Shown: positions 1 through 13,240, numbered from the stretch's first letter. The stretch: DNA of 64,000 bases from Magicicada septendecula (GCA_034769895.1 CM068367.1:114560654-114624653); one strand, 5' to 3'. Notes: generated by a model not told the origin, from the sequence alone. Translations and numbers: made by a program.

Positions 1-355
1 AATAACGACCGACATGCATTACAAACCTACTAACGGCCTCTAATAGCTTCAGTTTTTAAAATTGTAATAAAATGAACCACATGTATGTTGTAAACACATA
101 TACATACTCATATTATCATTATTTCAAAGTCTAATGTAAAAACCGTCTAACTTTATTAATAAAGTTTTACATTTATCTCGATTTTCCACAGAGACATACG
201 GCTCGGTGTACGTTTACACAGCGTAAACACCATAATTACGCAAAACGTAAGTATGTCACAGTGAATCATAGATAGAAGTAAGCAACTGGATGTAAACAAC
301 AAAGCAGAAGTAGACAATGGTACATTATGTATGTGTATAATATGAAGTATATATA

Positions 356-1570
356 TGTTACCGGCAAAGTACAAAATCTGGCATTTTATCGAATGCCTAG
401 GAATTTCATACAATGCATTTCATACCAGCTAGCAAAGTATGAAATAAAACACACTTCATACATTGACTAGGCATTGTATACAATACCTAACGTCTTTTAG
501 GTAATGCATAGAAGACACTGTGTGCGCTGCGGTTTCATGTTCTTAAAAGTGTGTAGAGAGTGCTGCAGAGATATGCATAGTACATGTGGACATTTTTGAA
601 CACTAGTGGCAATAGTGAAGATAAGTGTGACGGTGGAAAGAAGCTGTGTACTCTCTGCTTCAAAGTAAAAATTGCAAATAAAGAATGAAAAAGATCAAAA
701 TCATTTCTAGAACTTCAGGCAAAGAAGATGAAACCTGATTCTGACAAAAAAATTTTCTCCAGCTCCTGTGGGCGCATTTGTTCGTGTTCCAATTCCTGAA
801 GTAGACAAGGGGGGGGGGATCTTCGAAACATCCTAGCAATTTAATTTTCTTGAGTGTGACAGATGATGGATTTTACAAACTGGGAACCACTAACGGATTG
901 TTAAATCAGCTGTACACAAGACCGCAGTTAACTGTATGCCCAAGACCACTAATGGGGGTTCCTTGACAAGAAACCGCACTTCGTTCTGCTGCTACTGCCC
1001 AATCATCAGGATCCGGACAAGGGTTCGTAAAATGTGTGTGCAAGACTATATGTCAAAAAAAAAAAAAAAATGTAATTGTGTAAAAAATGAAAGAAAGTGT
1101 ACTTCAAAATGTCACAGTCCTCTGTCTTGTTGTAATAACTAGAGTATATTCCATATATTTAGAATTAATAAATACCAGTAATAACTAATGTATTTTTTTG
1201 AACCAGGTTGGTTAAAAAGTTCATATGCAGTATATTTTTAATAAAATATTATCTGAACATTATTAAGTAGAGAATAGGTAATCTCGAAATGTCATACAAA
1301 GTCCTCCTTTGTGTAAAATCAAACAATTGTGTGTGATTTTGTAATAAAATGTTTTTATTTTGAACGTAGTAGGCTAAGCTTATTTTACACTTTGCCTAAA
1401 GAATCACTGGCATTATATAGAATGCCTAAACAATGTACAGAATACCTGGGAAAAGTATAAAAAACATTTGAAATGTATTCTATTCTATACTTTCACAAAA
1501 AAATCCAGGCACTGTATGAAATGCCTAGGTATTCTACAAAGTGCCTGGATTACATACTTTGCCGGTAACA
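356..1570 (+). mobile_element. Defective DNA transposon, Ginger/KRBA2-integrase-like
   Basis: The ends are inverted: TGTTACCGGCAAAGTA starts at 356 and its complement ends at 1570. The element therefore begins TGT and ends ACA. The flanking 4-mers are tata on the left and cata on the right, a near match to a 4-bp target duplication. Inside each end lie several imperfect copies of short palindromic motifs of the type AGGCATT...AATGCCT (about 380-535 and 1390-1555). The interior holds a broken coding remnant described separately. TGT/ACA ends with a 4-bp duplication are known for Ginger transposons, whose transposase resembles retroviral integrase. The family call is inference from the ends plus the Cys-rich tail. 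At 1.2 kb this is a deletion derivative. Confidence 0.5.
750..1143 (+). pseudogene. C-terminal remnant of KRBA2-like integrase/transposase
   Basis: A broken reading frame lies inside the 356-1570 element. It can be followed from about 760 (a stretch reading PAPVGAFVRVPIPEVDKG) through an interruption at the G-run near 810 to a Cys-rich end stopping at 1143. The end reads GSGQGFVKCVCKTICQ, then a poly-lysine A-run at 1057-1070, then CNCVKNERKCTSKCH and a final Cys-Cys-Asn-Asn. Paired Cys residues after a GxGQGF motif are what I recall from the tail of KRBA2-like transposon integrases. The A-run at 1057 changes frame relative to the longest open frame (936-1142). No catalytic DDE core is present, so no activity is expected. 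Recognition rests on the Cys pattern only. Confidence 0.4.
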
Positions 1571-2696
1571 CATATAATGCTTTTTATTTCTCACAAGAAT
1601 ATATTTTTTAATTTGTTTCCCATTTTGGACAACAAATTTTACTGTCATCGTAGAAATACGTATACGAAGAAATATATACCTTCATAATTATTTCCTTGCA
1701 TATTTCTGAAAATGACATAAAACAGTCAGATGTCGAAACAGGTGTAAAACAAATTAGAAATGTGTAAGAATTAAAAAATCTAGTTTATTAATAATAATTA
1801 TAAAACAACAATAACTTTGAGCAAGAATAATTATAAAACAAAAATATATGTATATGGCAAAACAGAATAAACTGAATCATCTATAGAATAAAGAAAATAA
1901 ATTTAACATGTGTAAAATAAAGCCACAAAAAGCCACTAAAGTCGATACTAAAAAGACGTCAAGAGGTTACACTGCCTAATGTCTATAAGAAGCAGGGCCA
2001 TATGATAGAGATATGTGAAACAATGAACTGGAAGAGATTCACTACTCTTTAGAGAAGGATTGGTTGGTAAGAACAGTTCTTACGGTGATACATACGCATA
2101 TACACGTGTGTGCACGCGTGCGAGTCTTTAGTTAAGAAATTGTGAAATGAAGTCACATAAAAGGCAAGACTAAATTTGGTTTGCAAGTAACTAAATGATA
2201 CTGAAAACGTGTGCAAACATGAAAAATTATATCCTAGAATTTAATAATTCCTTCGAAGGAGTTCTGTTAGTCTCTTTTACTTTGTAGCTTCTACAGATTT
2301 GCAAATTTCAGACTTTATAAAATAAGTTTATAGCATCTAATGTCAAACTATTGTACTGGAGAAAAACTACATTCCGTAGTATAAATATATAAATATATAT
2401 ATATATATATATATCCTTCCGTTTGTACACGAATATTTTTAATATTTTTGTTATTACAAAGCTTTGTGTTTGCGGTAGTTACGTGAGTGCGTATGCGCGC
2501 GCACGTGCTAGTTTTTTAAGTTTACCTTAGTTTTCAATAAGAACACACATGATCAAACACTCTCGTAACGGATATTTTGAACACATAAACGTTTAATGGA
2601 CTGACATGGACACATAAACGTTTCTAGTAACACGATCAGTGTTCAGAGTTGCGTATACCATAGATATTCATTACATATGTATATAAATATATTTAC

Positions 2697-2697
<1 letters not shown>

Positions 2698-2756
<59 letters not shown>
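2698..2756. repeat. (TG)n microsatellite
   Basis: An uninterrupted TG dinucleotide run of about 59 bp. Lack of interruptions suggests a recently active, probably polymorphic locus. Confidence 0.98.
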
Positions 2757-2758
<2 letters not shown>

Positions 2759-4788
2759 AGAGATAAATAGACTGACGGAGAGACAGAAAGTGAAATAGAA
2801 AGAAACAGATGGGGAAAGACAGCTATGAAAAAGATATATTATGACTCCAAAAAGACCGAGAAAGTCAAATTAACTTGACGGACAAGCCTCCCCTCACACA
2901 CACACAGACACACACATAGCTGAGTGAATTCCCAATGAATATGATGTTAACTTATTCTCTTAATTAATTTTTTACGGAATTGAATACAACTCATTGCTTG
3001 GTATTATCCGACAAATATACCATAATAGCGTAAAACAATTTTTAATACGGTATGTAAAAAATTACATAAAGTTCCTATTTTATATAAAATTTATGAAATA
3101 TATTTGAGTATACAATACCGATTTAGGATTTCTTTTAATACTTGTCAAAGTCCCAGAGAGAATACACGTTATATTTTTTTTTAGAAACTGAATTTAAACA
3201 TTTTATGGATAGCATTTATTTCAGATCGGTATCAGTAAAAGCCTCCATTCATTCGGTATGGTATTTGACACATTGTTGTGTACTATCACAGAGATAACAA
3301 CGAGTGGTAGACTTAATGAATGTAATTAACCCCGTGAGAATATTGGCATTTAAGGCTAGAAACTATAAACAGAGAAAAACGAAAAGAATAAAACAGTTGA
3401 ATCTAATTAAGATAGTGGTCGCCTGAAATGGAGAAGATTCGCGTTCATGGAAGACATCAATAGCATACTTTGCATAAATAGCATAGACTGAAGGGCCACG
3501 CAGGCCTCACGTGATTTCCTATACATCAGTCTGGTCACGACAGGAGGAACAGATCGCAGAATCGCATATTCATTAACATCCACGATTCTTCTGTACAGTA
3601 AGAAAGACCGTATTATATATATCGACATGACGCAACCACCGGCATAGTGTTGGTCATTGCTACCTAGTAGTGTCGATTATTAGGTACTTCGATCTACTAG
3701 GTATGTAGAATGGAGAACACAGACCACCAGTATGCAACAGGGGTGTTACATTTCATAAAATTTACAGCATTTAACAACACATATCGCTTCTTCTTGATAA
3801 ATCTATCATCCCTTATGGGTACCATGTCAGAATTGTGATTATAATCTGAAAGATCACGTTAAGGAAAAAAAATTCGAGTTCGTTTTCTCCAGGAACTCCT
3901 TCGGAACCTGCAATCACATTATTATCTGATTATATTATAAATCTCCTCCTTGGCGGAAGTTCTCCTCTTCCCAATAGTTTTCTTCAAAACTATGTTAAAA
4001 AAAAATTTATTATATCTGAACTATGGCTCTAGAAATTTCTTTTCTTAAATATAATAGGCATATTATATTTAAGTCTTCTAGACTATGCAAACACAGCGAA
4101 ATGAAAGGGACAAGTAGACAGTTACACTACGCCGTAAGGTGCTATTTTATATAACCAACGCCTGATTTCACGAAACAAAACTCATTTGCACAAACAATTT
4201 TCTCCACTTGGAGCCCGGAATGGATCAATTGAAATTTTAAATTGACAAAATTTCATTCGATTGAATTTTGTTTTCAAATAAAAAATAAGCCAATATAAAG
4301 ACGATTGACACACACACGCACACACACACATACACCAATTAATATTAACGATTTATGGTAGAAATGAGTCCCTGCATTTTAGTCTTTTTGTTAGTACGAG
4401 AAGCGACAAAATATTTTTTTAAAAACTTCATGGGGTTTCAACATTTAGCGAACGTAACATCTGTTTTACAGACGTGACATTAACAACAGTAATGAGCAGC
4501 TGCCTACGACACTTGGATCGGATTACGATGTGTACCGTTAGCATTCGTTATCGTTTAAAACTGTACTGTCTCGCCTGCGTACTCTCGTTTTAAACAAATT
4601 CATCTCTCGCTAGCTGCTGCTAGTTCAGTTTTGTTTGCTCAGTTCTTAATCCAGTAAACTAGAAACTACTGTTTAGAGAAACGTCTAGTGTATTTTAGTT
4701 AAGAGTACTTTAATGTATCAGAAAGTAACACACTTGCAACGTACAGACCTGTGTAAGGTAAAACGTCGAGTATAATCCCAAAGAGTGC

Positions 4789-4793
<5 letters not shown>

Positions 4794-4843
<50 letters not shown>
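4794..4843. repeat. (CT)n microsatellite
   Basis: A pure CT dinucleotide run of about 50 bp, followed by a C-rich pyrimidine tail to about 4862. Confidence 0.98.
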
Positions 4844-4845
<2 letters not shown>

Positions 4846-5252
4846 CCTCCCTCTCCCTTCCTCATAGTCACTCATCGCTACTAGTCACACGAGATGCTAG
4901 TCATTTCTGCCGGCAAGGGTTATTTAATAATAAATTATGCCGGTAAGGGTCATAGTCCTTTTAATTGATAACTTCTGGCTCTTCTTTGTATGTACCGTAA
5001 TTCCACCTAGAATGTCCCGATTAATTATAATCGGTTTGTTTATTCTGTTACGTGTTTGCACATACGATACCCTATGTTTTGGTAGTTACTAATACAAAAC
5101 AATTTTTCATATTTTCTCGTCTCATCCGATTTTAAACGTATAGCAGATTTTAAAGAAAAATTTGGCCCCCAAAATTTTGGAAAGGGTTAACTGTAAATTT
5201 TAAGCAGTTATCATTATAATAAAAATTATAATATTAATTTAATTAAGAAAGT

Positions 5253-5421
5253 TGTGTTAGTGGTTATAATCACTAAATGACTTATCACTGTTGCACACCA
5301 CTATAGAAAAATTATTCCGATTAGCACTTTCACGATTCACAGCTCATCGTCAAATCGGAGCTGTGAATCTTGAAAGCGCTAATCGGAGTAACTTTTCTAT
5401 AGTGGTGTGCAACAGTGATAA
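5253..5421. mobile_element. Foldback/MITE copy 1 with long near-perfect hairpin
   Basis: Arm 1 (5283-5345) and arm 2 (5357-5420) are inverted complements over about 62 bp with roughly four mismatches, separated by an 11-nt loop. The outer left end at 5253 (TGTTAGTGGTTATAATCAC) is the complement of the outer right end seen in copies at 13240 and 21930. The matching outer right end is missing here. RNA read through it would form a long hairpin. No coding capacity is visible. The family identity is unknown, and it is defined here by the three copies in this window. Confidence 0.65.
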
Positions 5422-8400
5422 TTCTGTTTATAATATTAATTGTTTATACAAATGTTTTGAGTAATGAAAGTTTTAGATTACATCAGTCTGAAGTCAGCAC
5501 TTCTTCAGATAACTAACTAAATATGTAGACCTGTATGCTGTTTAAATGTATTGATTTACGTAAATATTATATCATCCACTATTGCAATCACGAACCGTCA
5601 CTGTAGCATCCACAAATATTTTTCAACTTTAGAATTGCTGTTGTCGTTCAGGATCGAGTGCATTGTTACATGTCCGTTAAACATTACCACTGTCTGCGCA
5701 ACAAGTTACCATCAGAGCATGACAAGACATGCTGCTACGTAATCTTATTACGAGTCTTGTGAGACGCTCGCAAGTTTTTGAGTAACAAGTTGATCGGCTT
5801 ACCGCCTCTTCGCTACTTCTACTACTACTACTTAATCCGCTTGTTTATTTGTCGTGGTGACGCTTTGACATATGTTATTTTTCTGTGACTCCCAGCAGCG
5901 GCCGTTTGGTTTGTCTATCTCTTTTTATTGGAACAAGGTTTAACGCGTATGGTTAATTGTACTCTCTAGACAATAATAAACGTTTGCAATGAAATAAATT
6001 AGACCTGCCCTTGCACAGCTGTCACTTTCTCAATTCTTCACCGGGACTGATAGACTGCTTATCACTGTTGCTTGTAACAGTGAAATTAGTTTTCAATCAT
6101 ATAGTTATTTCATTATTTACTTACAGTAATTACTTTAGAACAATTAGCGCGTTCGATTGGTGTAAAGTGTAAATATCCTTTTATTTATATCAATTAAATG
6201 TTTGTAAATAAACATCGTTTGATAAAGAATTCATGTAATATAATACGTAACGGTAACTTAATTAATAACGTACAGTAAACAGCTGTTTTAGGTGGTAGCG
6301 GGTTTTTACAAATTGCATCAATAGCTGTTCCAATTAATTACTTGTCAGGTGACAGATTTTAAATATTCTTTTACACAAAATACGTATATGAAAAAACCAT
6401 AGCGTCATTATAATTTTAACTTTACTATGCTCAGGAAACGATGAATAAACGGTAGACTTGCGAAAACGGTAATGAGAACTGAATATATGAAAGATTGTTT
6501 TCTCTTCGCTTGGGTGTTGTGTCTCTATGTGTGGCTGAGTTCGAATAAGCACTTAAATACAGAGATGATAAACCAAACATAAAATAAAAAGACAGAAGGA
6601 AAACACTGAGGAAGGCAAAGAATGCAGCGAGAATTTCAAAAATTCGATGCCATTCCGTTGTTAATATATACGGAAACGAAAAATGAATTTTCCTGAACAA
6701 AATATTTCAAAACAGAGAACTCCTACTTCGTAGAGGGGATACTGCTTTAGAGAAGAAACCTAGTGTATATACTTTTACGAAGTAGATAAAATAAAATAAA
6801 TAGAACTGCCCCAAACCATGCGTTACGTATCACGGATGCTCCCACTCTAAAACTAGTTTTGAGCTGCCCAAACCGGTAGCTACAGTGGCAACAATGTTAT
6901 TAAAAACGGCATTTTGAATGTTTGCAATTAACTCTAAGATTTATATAATAATTAGTAAACAAAAAATATATAAATTAAGCCAAATTAAGTCAGGCATGAC
7001 TCAGTGACGGTACTCTGAGGTTTAATCAAATATGTTAAATGGCAACGATCTTCTTAGGCTTTTCCTCACGTAGTCGATTAAAAAGGTCTCTTATATTCTG
7101 TGAATACAAGCCTTAGAGAGGCCTATTTAATACTACCGCGTTTTCTAATCACGTGCAGTACGTTACTGCAAAGTCGTCGACACGAGTTTGGTTGAATACG
7201 TACCTGTGTAAAAGAAAAAGCATTCCAAGGTTCAGCCTACGTATTCATATTCGATTCGGACTTATATTTCACTTCGTATTGAGACTTCGATTTCTGTATT
7301 TAAAGCTTGCTGCAGTCACATTATTCATTATTCTATCCTAAATCCATTTTTCTGCGCCCGAATTTTCATTACACTTTTTAAAGTCTAAACAAACTGAAGT
7401 GCACAATATATTATGAAGAAGGAGGGGAAATAGAAGAAGGAGGAGGAGGAGGAGGAGGAGGAGGAGGAGGAGGAGGAGGAGGAGGAGGAGGAGAAGAGTA
7501 ATGTTGCACCCTTGAAGTAGACAGAAACTAAGAAAGTAACTAAACAGCGTACAAACAAATTTATGAAAGTAGAGAAAGTTGAAACAAACCTAGAGCACGT
7601 GTTCTGCATTTCACAGGAACATGTAACGTCAAGTATAGAATACGAATTAATTTGAAACCGTGAAGTTGAATGAGGATGCAATTTACAAAATAAAAGCAGC
7701 CCCGTTTACATACTAGCAAGATACGACACGACCTTGGCAAAACTTAACCCTTAAGGAATCATAAACGTGAACGAACGAGTTTCATGTATATATTGTCTTA
7801 GATAAAGCGGTATTACGATATCGCTGCTCTGTTGTACTATTACATGGTTATTTTCCTGCATACTTATATGAGATAAACTGAGCGTAAATTATAATATTGT
7901 GAGAATACGTGCATACCTGCCTGTATGTGCTTGTGTTTGAGCGGTGTTTTGTTCTTGCTAACATCATCATCATCAACATGATCGTCACCATTTACAGTAT
8001 TGTTATTTATTGGTACCTCTCCCATTCATCATTATAAATAACAGTTTACATCTTCAGAACAAATGTTGCTGTATAAGTTCTTTTTTATAGTGTCCACTTT
8101 CTTTCTTCGATAGAATTTCTTCCATTTATCTGCTTTATTCTTAAGTTTTCTTTTCCGTTTTAAACACCGACGCGGTCATTCTTCACTGTTTGAGAATGCT
8201 CACTGTCAAGATAATTTTTTACATTTTTCCGCCATGTTTACGATTATTTTTGCACTGCTTTTACGTTAGCGTTTAATGGAAACTCTGAATCCTTGTTAGT
8301 CGGTCCTTCATTGCGTCCAACTGCCTTCTTTCACATTAGCAAAATTAATTCGATTGTTATTTGTATCAATGTTTTTTACTTTACATGGTAAATTCATAAT

Positions 8401-9329
8401 ACCGAGACAGTAGCCAGCGTGACGTTGGTTTTTTTTACATTATTACCTTCTTCGTGTGGAATTAGTCGGCTTAGAAACAGTATCGATAAGGCTGATTTGC
8501 ATCCTACAATTCGTTTGTACTATGTACAGTAACGCGTATGTAGAGACAGAATTGTTGACGTATTGTGAGATTTCTAGTTTCTGTTTCAGACAGTTTCATC
8601 GAGATTTCTGTTCGCAGACACCTTATACCATCTCTTAGCGTATCTAACGGTTTGTAAATATTTCAATATGCGTACAGACTATGTGTAGTATATTGTTGTT
8701 CATCAATCAATGCTTGACAAATTTTTTTTGCTTCAAATGTTCAGTTTACATCGTTTTATACTTTATAGAGCTAATAAAGTTTTCTCGGTAGGGATCATCG
8801 ATATAATTACAGTAATTTCTATGATGAGTACCCTCACTATAAGTCACAATTCGTGACCACAAGTAGATTCACATGTATTTATTTACGTTAATATTAGGAT
8901 ACTTTATTAAACTTATAGCGTAATCTCAAAACTAGAACATGGCTATATTCGTTTGATGCATTGCGTGTTTCTCGACACCCTTGATCTCCTTGATCCTTAC
9001 TCAAGCAATATAATCAAAAGTTAGAAAATAAATTTTTCCGTTACTTTTAAAATATAAAAAAAACTGCTTACGTTTCTTAAGTATCAACATCCAACTAAAC
9101 GTTTCCTTTTTTGTAACAACACTATCTCTCCCACATGAATTGTTGTTTTTATTGTTTTCTTCTAACACGATTCAATAATCTTCTTGTACCACGTAATCTT
9201 GTCAGCTGACGGAAGAGGGTGCGATAGTTTCTGTTTCTCAAAATATTATAGTTCCGCCTTTAGTTGATCTGCATCAAATTGGCGAGTAATTTGGTTACAC
9301 ATGCATTCGAGTATTTAAAAAATATATAT
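5422..9329. other. Anonymous AT-rich DNA
   Basis: No gene is recognised. A short hairpin at 6058-6088 (cttatcactgttgc...aacagtg) shares its arm sequence with the 5253 foldback and may be a severely deleted copy. A GGA-triplet tract lies at 7432-7495. Open frames are short and without family resemblance. Confidence 0.5.
7432..7495. repeat. (GGA)n trinucleotide tract
   Basis: About 20 uninterrupted GGA units flanked by GAA-rich purine sequence. A polyserine frame on the minus strand is a by-product of the repeat. Confidence 0.97.
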
Positions 9330-12300
9330 TGTAAACGACAAGACGTCCGCCTCGTTTAATCCCCGCGATGGAGTGTCAATTTGTAATAAACAAATCTGGT
9401 GTGTAGCTCTGTAATTATGCCCCACGGTTGTAGGCGTCAATTTGTAATAAACAAGTTTCTTTATGGTCTGAAAGTCTCGCGTAGTTGTCGTCAATTTTGT
9501 AATAATAACAGAGTTTCGTAAAGTTCAAGTTGCGTCGTAATTTCGTAGCGACCTTCTTGCGTCGTATTTGACCTCGTCAATACCTGTTTAATTATTAATT
9601 GTGATTTTCCCGTTTCTAGGAGCCAAATTGTTTGTTAAAATAATTAAAAAGTTGTATAATTTCTTCGTTAGCGTAACCGTATCTTTCTGTTGGTTGTAGT
9701 CGGAGAAATTCAAATCTGTTTTCCCGCGAAGTCTTACCAACCTGTATTTCATGTATACAAACTTTTTACGACGTGCTATGTTAATGAAGTAAACACATAA
9801 AATTAATAATTGAAATAATCAACAGGTATCAAAATAAGTATTGGTTTATTAATGGTCAGTTTTACTGTTAATAAAAACGATAACATGAGGTTACAAAAAA
9901 ATATGTTACTTTTTTGCTTGTTATGCTCCGGCTATAAATAATTTACCACTCAGCGGTTGGCCCTGTTGATTTGGGTCGTTTTTTGCCACACTAAGATGTC
10001 TGATTTATTTTTATTCAGACATGTGCTCATTCAAAAGGTTCTTTGGATTACGGAAAAAAGGTTTACAAAATGATTTTTGAAAGTACAATCCTTGACATCA
10101 AGTTAATTAAATACGATAAGCTATCTTTACAACAGTTTTCTTGGGTTTTATAACAATAGTGAGTTCACTTTACAGACATAGGTTAAGTTGGAAATTGTGC
10201 ATAAGTCGTTTCTTAATTCTCAAAGTGTTAATAATGAGTTTAATAATCCCTTAATACTAATTATTAAACAATTTAACAGTTATTCAGTGTTTACAGTGTT
10301 GAACCAAGTTTGGATATTGTGCATAAACTCTTTAAGTGGTGTGAAAAGTCTTGTGGGTGTAGATAATTAATTTAGTATTATACTTTACAAGTTCATTAAT
10401 GTTTGTTGGATTATTTTCATTAGTTCTAGTGTTCGAGTCGTCCTTCTCTTATATTGGTTTGATTCCTTGGAATTCTCAGTTAATTTGGATTAATTTTTCT
10501 TAACGTTTCTGCCAATCTTGTCTCTTCATCGTTATTAATTATTTTCATTCATCAGTTTAGTTAATTTTTACTAATTTTTATAGTCGACAATTTTGTCATC
10601 TGCCCTCTTCTGATGCTAAAAATGGACTCTTATTTCGTTTTTAACGGTTTTTATATAATAATGCTTTGTTGTCATGGTAACCAGACTACTTTCTATTGGT
10701 TAATAGCATTTTGTACTCATTGTTATAAAGCTTGTGTTTTTGTTCAAAATGAATAAATATTTTCTAATTAAGATATTTTCCTTGCCTTACTACCAATCTG
10801 ATTATTATTATTATTATTATTGAATAGCTCTTCTGATGTAGTTTATTTAGACATCAAACATGATTATGTTTTGTTATCTCTGGCCTATTTTAACATTTGG
10901 CAGTCATTATTCTTTTTACTTAATTTTGTTATTATGTTGTTTTATGCAATTATTTTGTATTTGTATTGTTCCTTGGTTTGTTATTTTATGTTTACTTATC
11001 TTTTTATCTCACTTTTTACTGTTATTTGTGGATATTTTACAATTTTGGTTCACATTGTTTGAGGCCTACCCTGACCTGTCCTTATTACAATGTTTTTATT
11101 TTAATTTTACTCTTATTACTAGTTTTTTATCATTTTTTTTTTTGGGTAGTTTACATTAATTATTGATTTACATTCCTTAGTATATGGCTATTACAGCTTC
11201 TCTGACATTTTACTGCTTTTTATAACTAATTTTATAATTTTAACATGATCTGTTCCTTATGCTTTTATCACCATTATTACAACTTATTCTTAATACTATT
11301 TTAACAATTATAACATTGGAACAATTCTACTATCACTATCATCTTCTCTGCATCTACTTATAACATCATTACAGTAACTTTAAACATTTAACATATAACT
11401 TTAGCACTTAAACATTCATTTATCTTTTTTGATCTGCCCTTCCTTTATAGCATATTATTGATGTAAAGTTTGGCTTAGTTCTTTCAATTATTATTTTTAA
11501 CTAATAACAATATTACTTACTTCTAACTAAATTTGTTTCTTATATGGACTAACAATCTAATCTAATGATATTAGTTCCTTTTTACTCCCTTCCTTTGTTC
11601 CCTTCCAAAGTTTCCTTTGTTCTCTAATTATTCACTTATTTGAGTGTTCTTTTATATATATTTTTTGTGGTTTAATTTTAATTCTATTTATCCACTTTCA
11701 TCATGCACTCTCACTTCCAGATGAGTTCTTGCTTTAATTATTTATGTTTGTTGATCTTTTGGGTTACACTGGCACTTTGTAAAGATTCACATTACTTTAG
11801 TGTTTACGGTGGTTATTCCCTATTATTTAATTTCCTTACATTAATTCACTTTGGTGAGATCACCCTTATTATAATGTTAATTGGTAACTCACTTCCTACT
11901 CCTATCATGGACTCTTGGTTCATTCTAGTTTGATTATTGGTAAGTTATTTATTACATTTCACTTTTGTTCTTTGTATTATGGTCTGTGTGTTTTATTGTT
12001 TGTTTAATTCTTTATTATTCTATATTTACTTAATTGCTATTACAATAGTTTCTTTTGGGCTTATACTTTCCATGATTAATGGTACATTTAATAATATTTA
12101 CTTAATTCATGTGTTCATTTCCATTCTTTAGTCACTGGGCCAATCACTTGGGTTGGGTTTGTTTATACCTCTCACTTGCCATATCTATTGGGTTTTTTGT
12201 TTGTGTTAAATCGTATCGCACTGTTGTTTTCCAGGTTTTGCTCTGTTTATTGCTAATTTTCTTCCTTCAGATGTCACTTCTGTTATTACATTTAGTTGTT

Positions 12301-12434
12301 TGACCGTATAATCATGTTAAATACCCATTTCTTTATACATTGTTCACCCCTTCTAATTTACAGTGTTAATTATTTAGTATCCTATCTTTCTTATGTTGCT
12401 TCTGAAATGCATGGTGAAGATATGTACCGTTACA
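9330..12434 (-). mobile_element. Probable solo LTR (about 3.1 kb), relative of the 35621-47487 element
   Basis: Read on the minus strand the stretch starts TGTAACGG (at 12434) and ends GTCGTTTACA (at 9330), so it has TG...CA ends. Its last 180 bp carry three copies of a TTTATTACAAATTG block (plus-strand 9376-9394, 9437-9455, 9491-9510). They are followed by a segment (9342-9374) that matches the terminal LTR block of the young element, with CGGGG, ACGAGGC and GACGTC in the same order. The body is A-rich on this strand, like the young LTRs, and the length is similar. A TATA-like box lies near 10650. Flanks are low-complexity (tatat / tatta) and give no clean target duplication. The 12434 boundary is inferred and less certain than the 9330 end. 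Confidence 0.55.
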
Positions 12435-13145
12435 TATTATACATACATAAACAGAAACAAAAAACAACAGCTATTAACGTCGAGCATGTTGAATAATGTA
12501 CTTGTAATGGGTAATAGCTCGTCGGATAACAATGTAATGTGAATTACATTATAAATACTACGGTACTAGATAAAGTATACTCTGGTGCGTCACAAGTGAT
12601 CTTGGCTATCGTACTGTATGTGTGAGGCGTTGACTGCGACAAACAATTGCCGCAGAACCAGGTAATCCAAGTTTACCTTCTTTAGAATATGAAAGAACTA
12701 CCTGCGTATTCCTAGTCCTGGAACTAGCTTTGAAAAGCTGAAAACTACATGTTGAAAAGATAGGAAAGTGTCAAAACTTATCAAACTTCCTTAATAAACA
12801 GAGAAATGTGTCAAATTTAATTAACCGTTATTGTTCCATTCAGCATTCCTCCTATGAAAATCACACAAGAGGATAAATTCAATAGTTTAATAAATTTTAT
12901 AAAAGTCACGTCGTAAAAAGTGTACCTTGTTTTTGAAATGTACGTGTATTTATTTCATTAAATTCACGATGTCGGTAACTGTATTATTTTGTGCTCACTT
13001 ACCAAAGCGAGCAATGTGTTCATTATAGATAAGAAAGCTAACGCCACAAGCATTTTACTCACCTGGAACAAACAAACAAACAAAAATAAATATATGGTAT
13101 GTTACCTGAATTATTACAAACAGAAATTTCCCGTTGCACTCGACG
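12435..13145. other. Anonymous AT-rich DNA
   Basis: No gene or repeat family is recognised between the presumed solo LTR and the foldback fragment. Confidence 0.5.
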
Positions 13146-13240
13146 GTGAGCTGAGAGGCTTGGAAGCGCTAATCGGGAATATTTTTATAATGGTGTGCAA
13201 CAGCGTTAATTTCTGTTTGTGATTATAACCACTAACACAA
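13146..13240. mobile_element. Foldback/MITE copy 2, right half
   Basis: Contains the arm sequence gcgctaatcggg, then tggtgtgcaacagcg and the outer end ttctgtttgtgattataacc followed by actaacac. All match copy 1 or copy 3 in order. The left arm is not recognisable, so this copy is truncated. Confidence 0.6.

Larger units (their letters stand above)
1571..5252. other. Anonymous AT-rich intergenic or intronic DNA
   Basis: I recognise no gene. The stretch contains an (AT)n tract near 2391-2413, a (TG)n microsatellite at 2698-2756, short CA-rich runs near 2897-2917 and 4309-4330, and a (CT)n tract at 4794-4843. Two short copies of a tgccgg(c/t)aagggt motif lie at about 4908-4970. Open frames here are under 75 codons and lack recognisable motifs. 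Confidence 0.5.

Noticed and set aside
4908-4970. Short repeat tgccgg(c/t)aagggt
   Set aside because: Two 13-bp copies only. Too short to define an element.
10820-12303. A run of plus-strand frames encoding hydrophobic, membrane-like peptides
   Set aside because: The stretch is T-rich because it is the complement of an A-rich LTR. Phe/Leu/Ile-rich peptides follow from composition, frames overlap, and there is no consistent reading frame.
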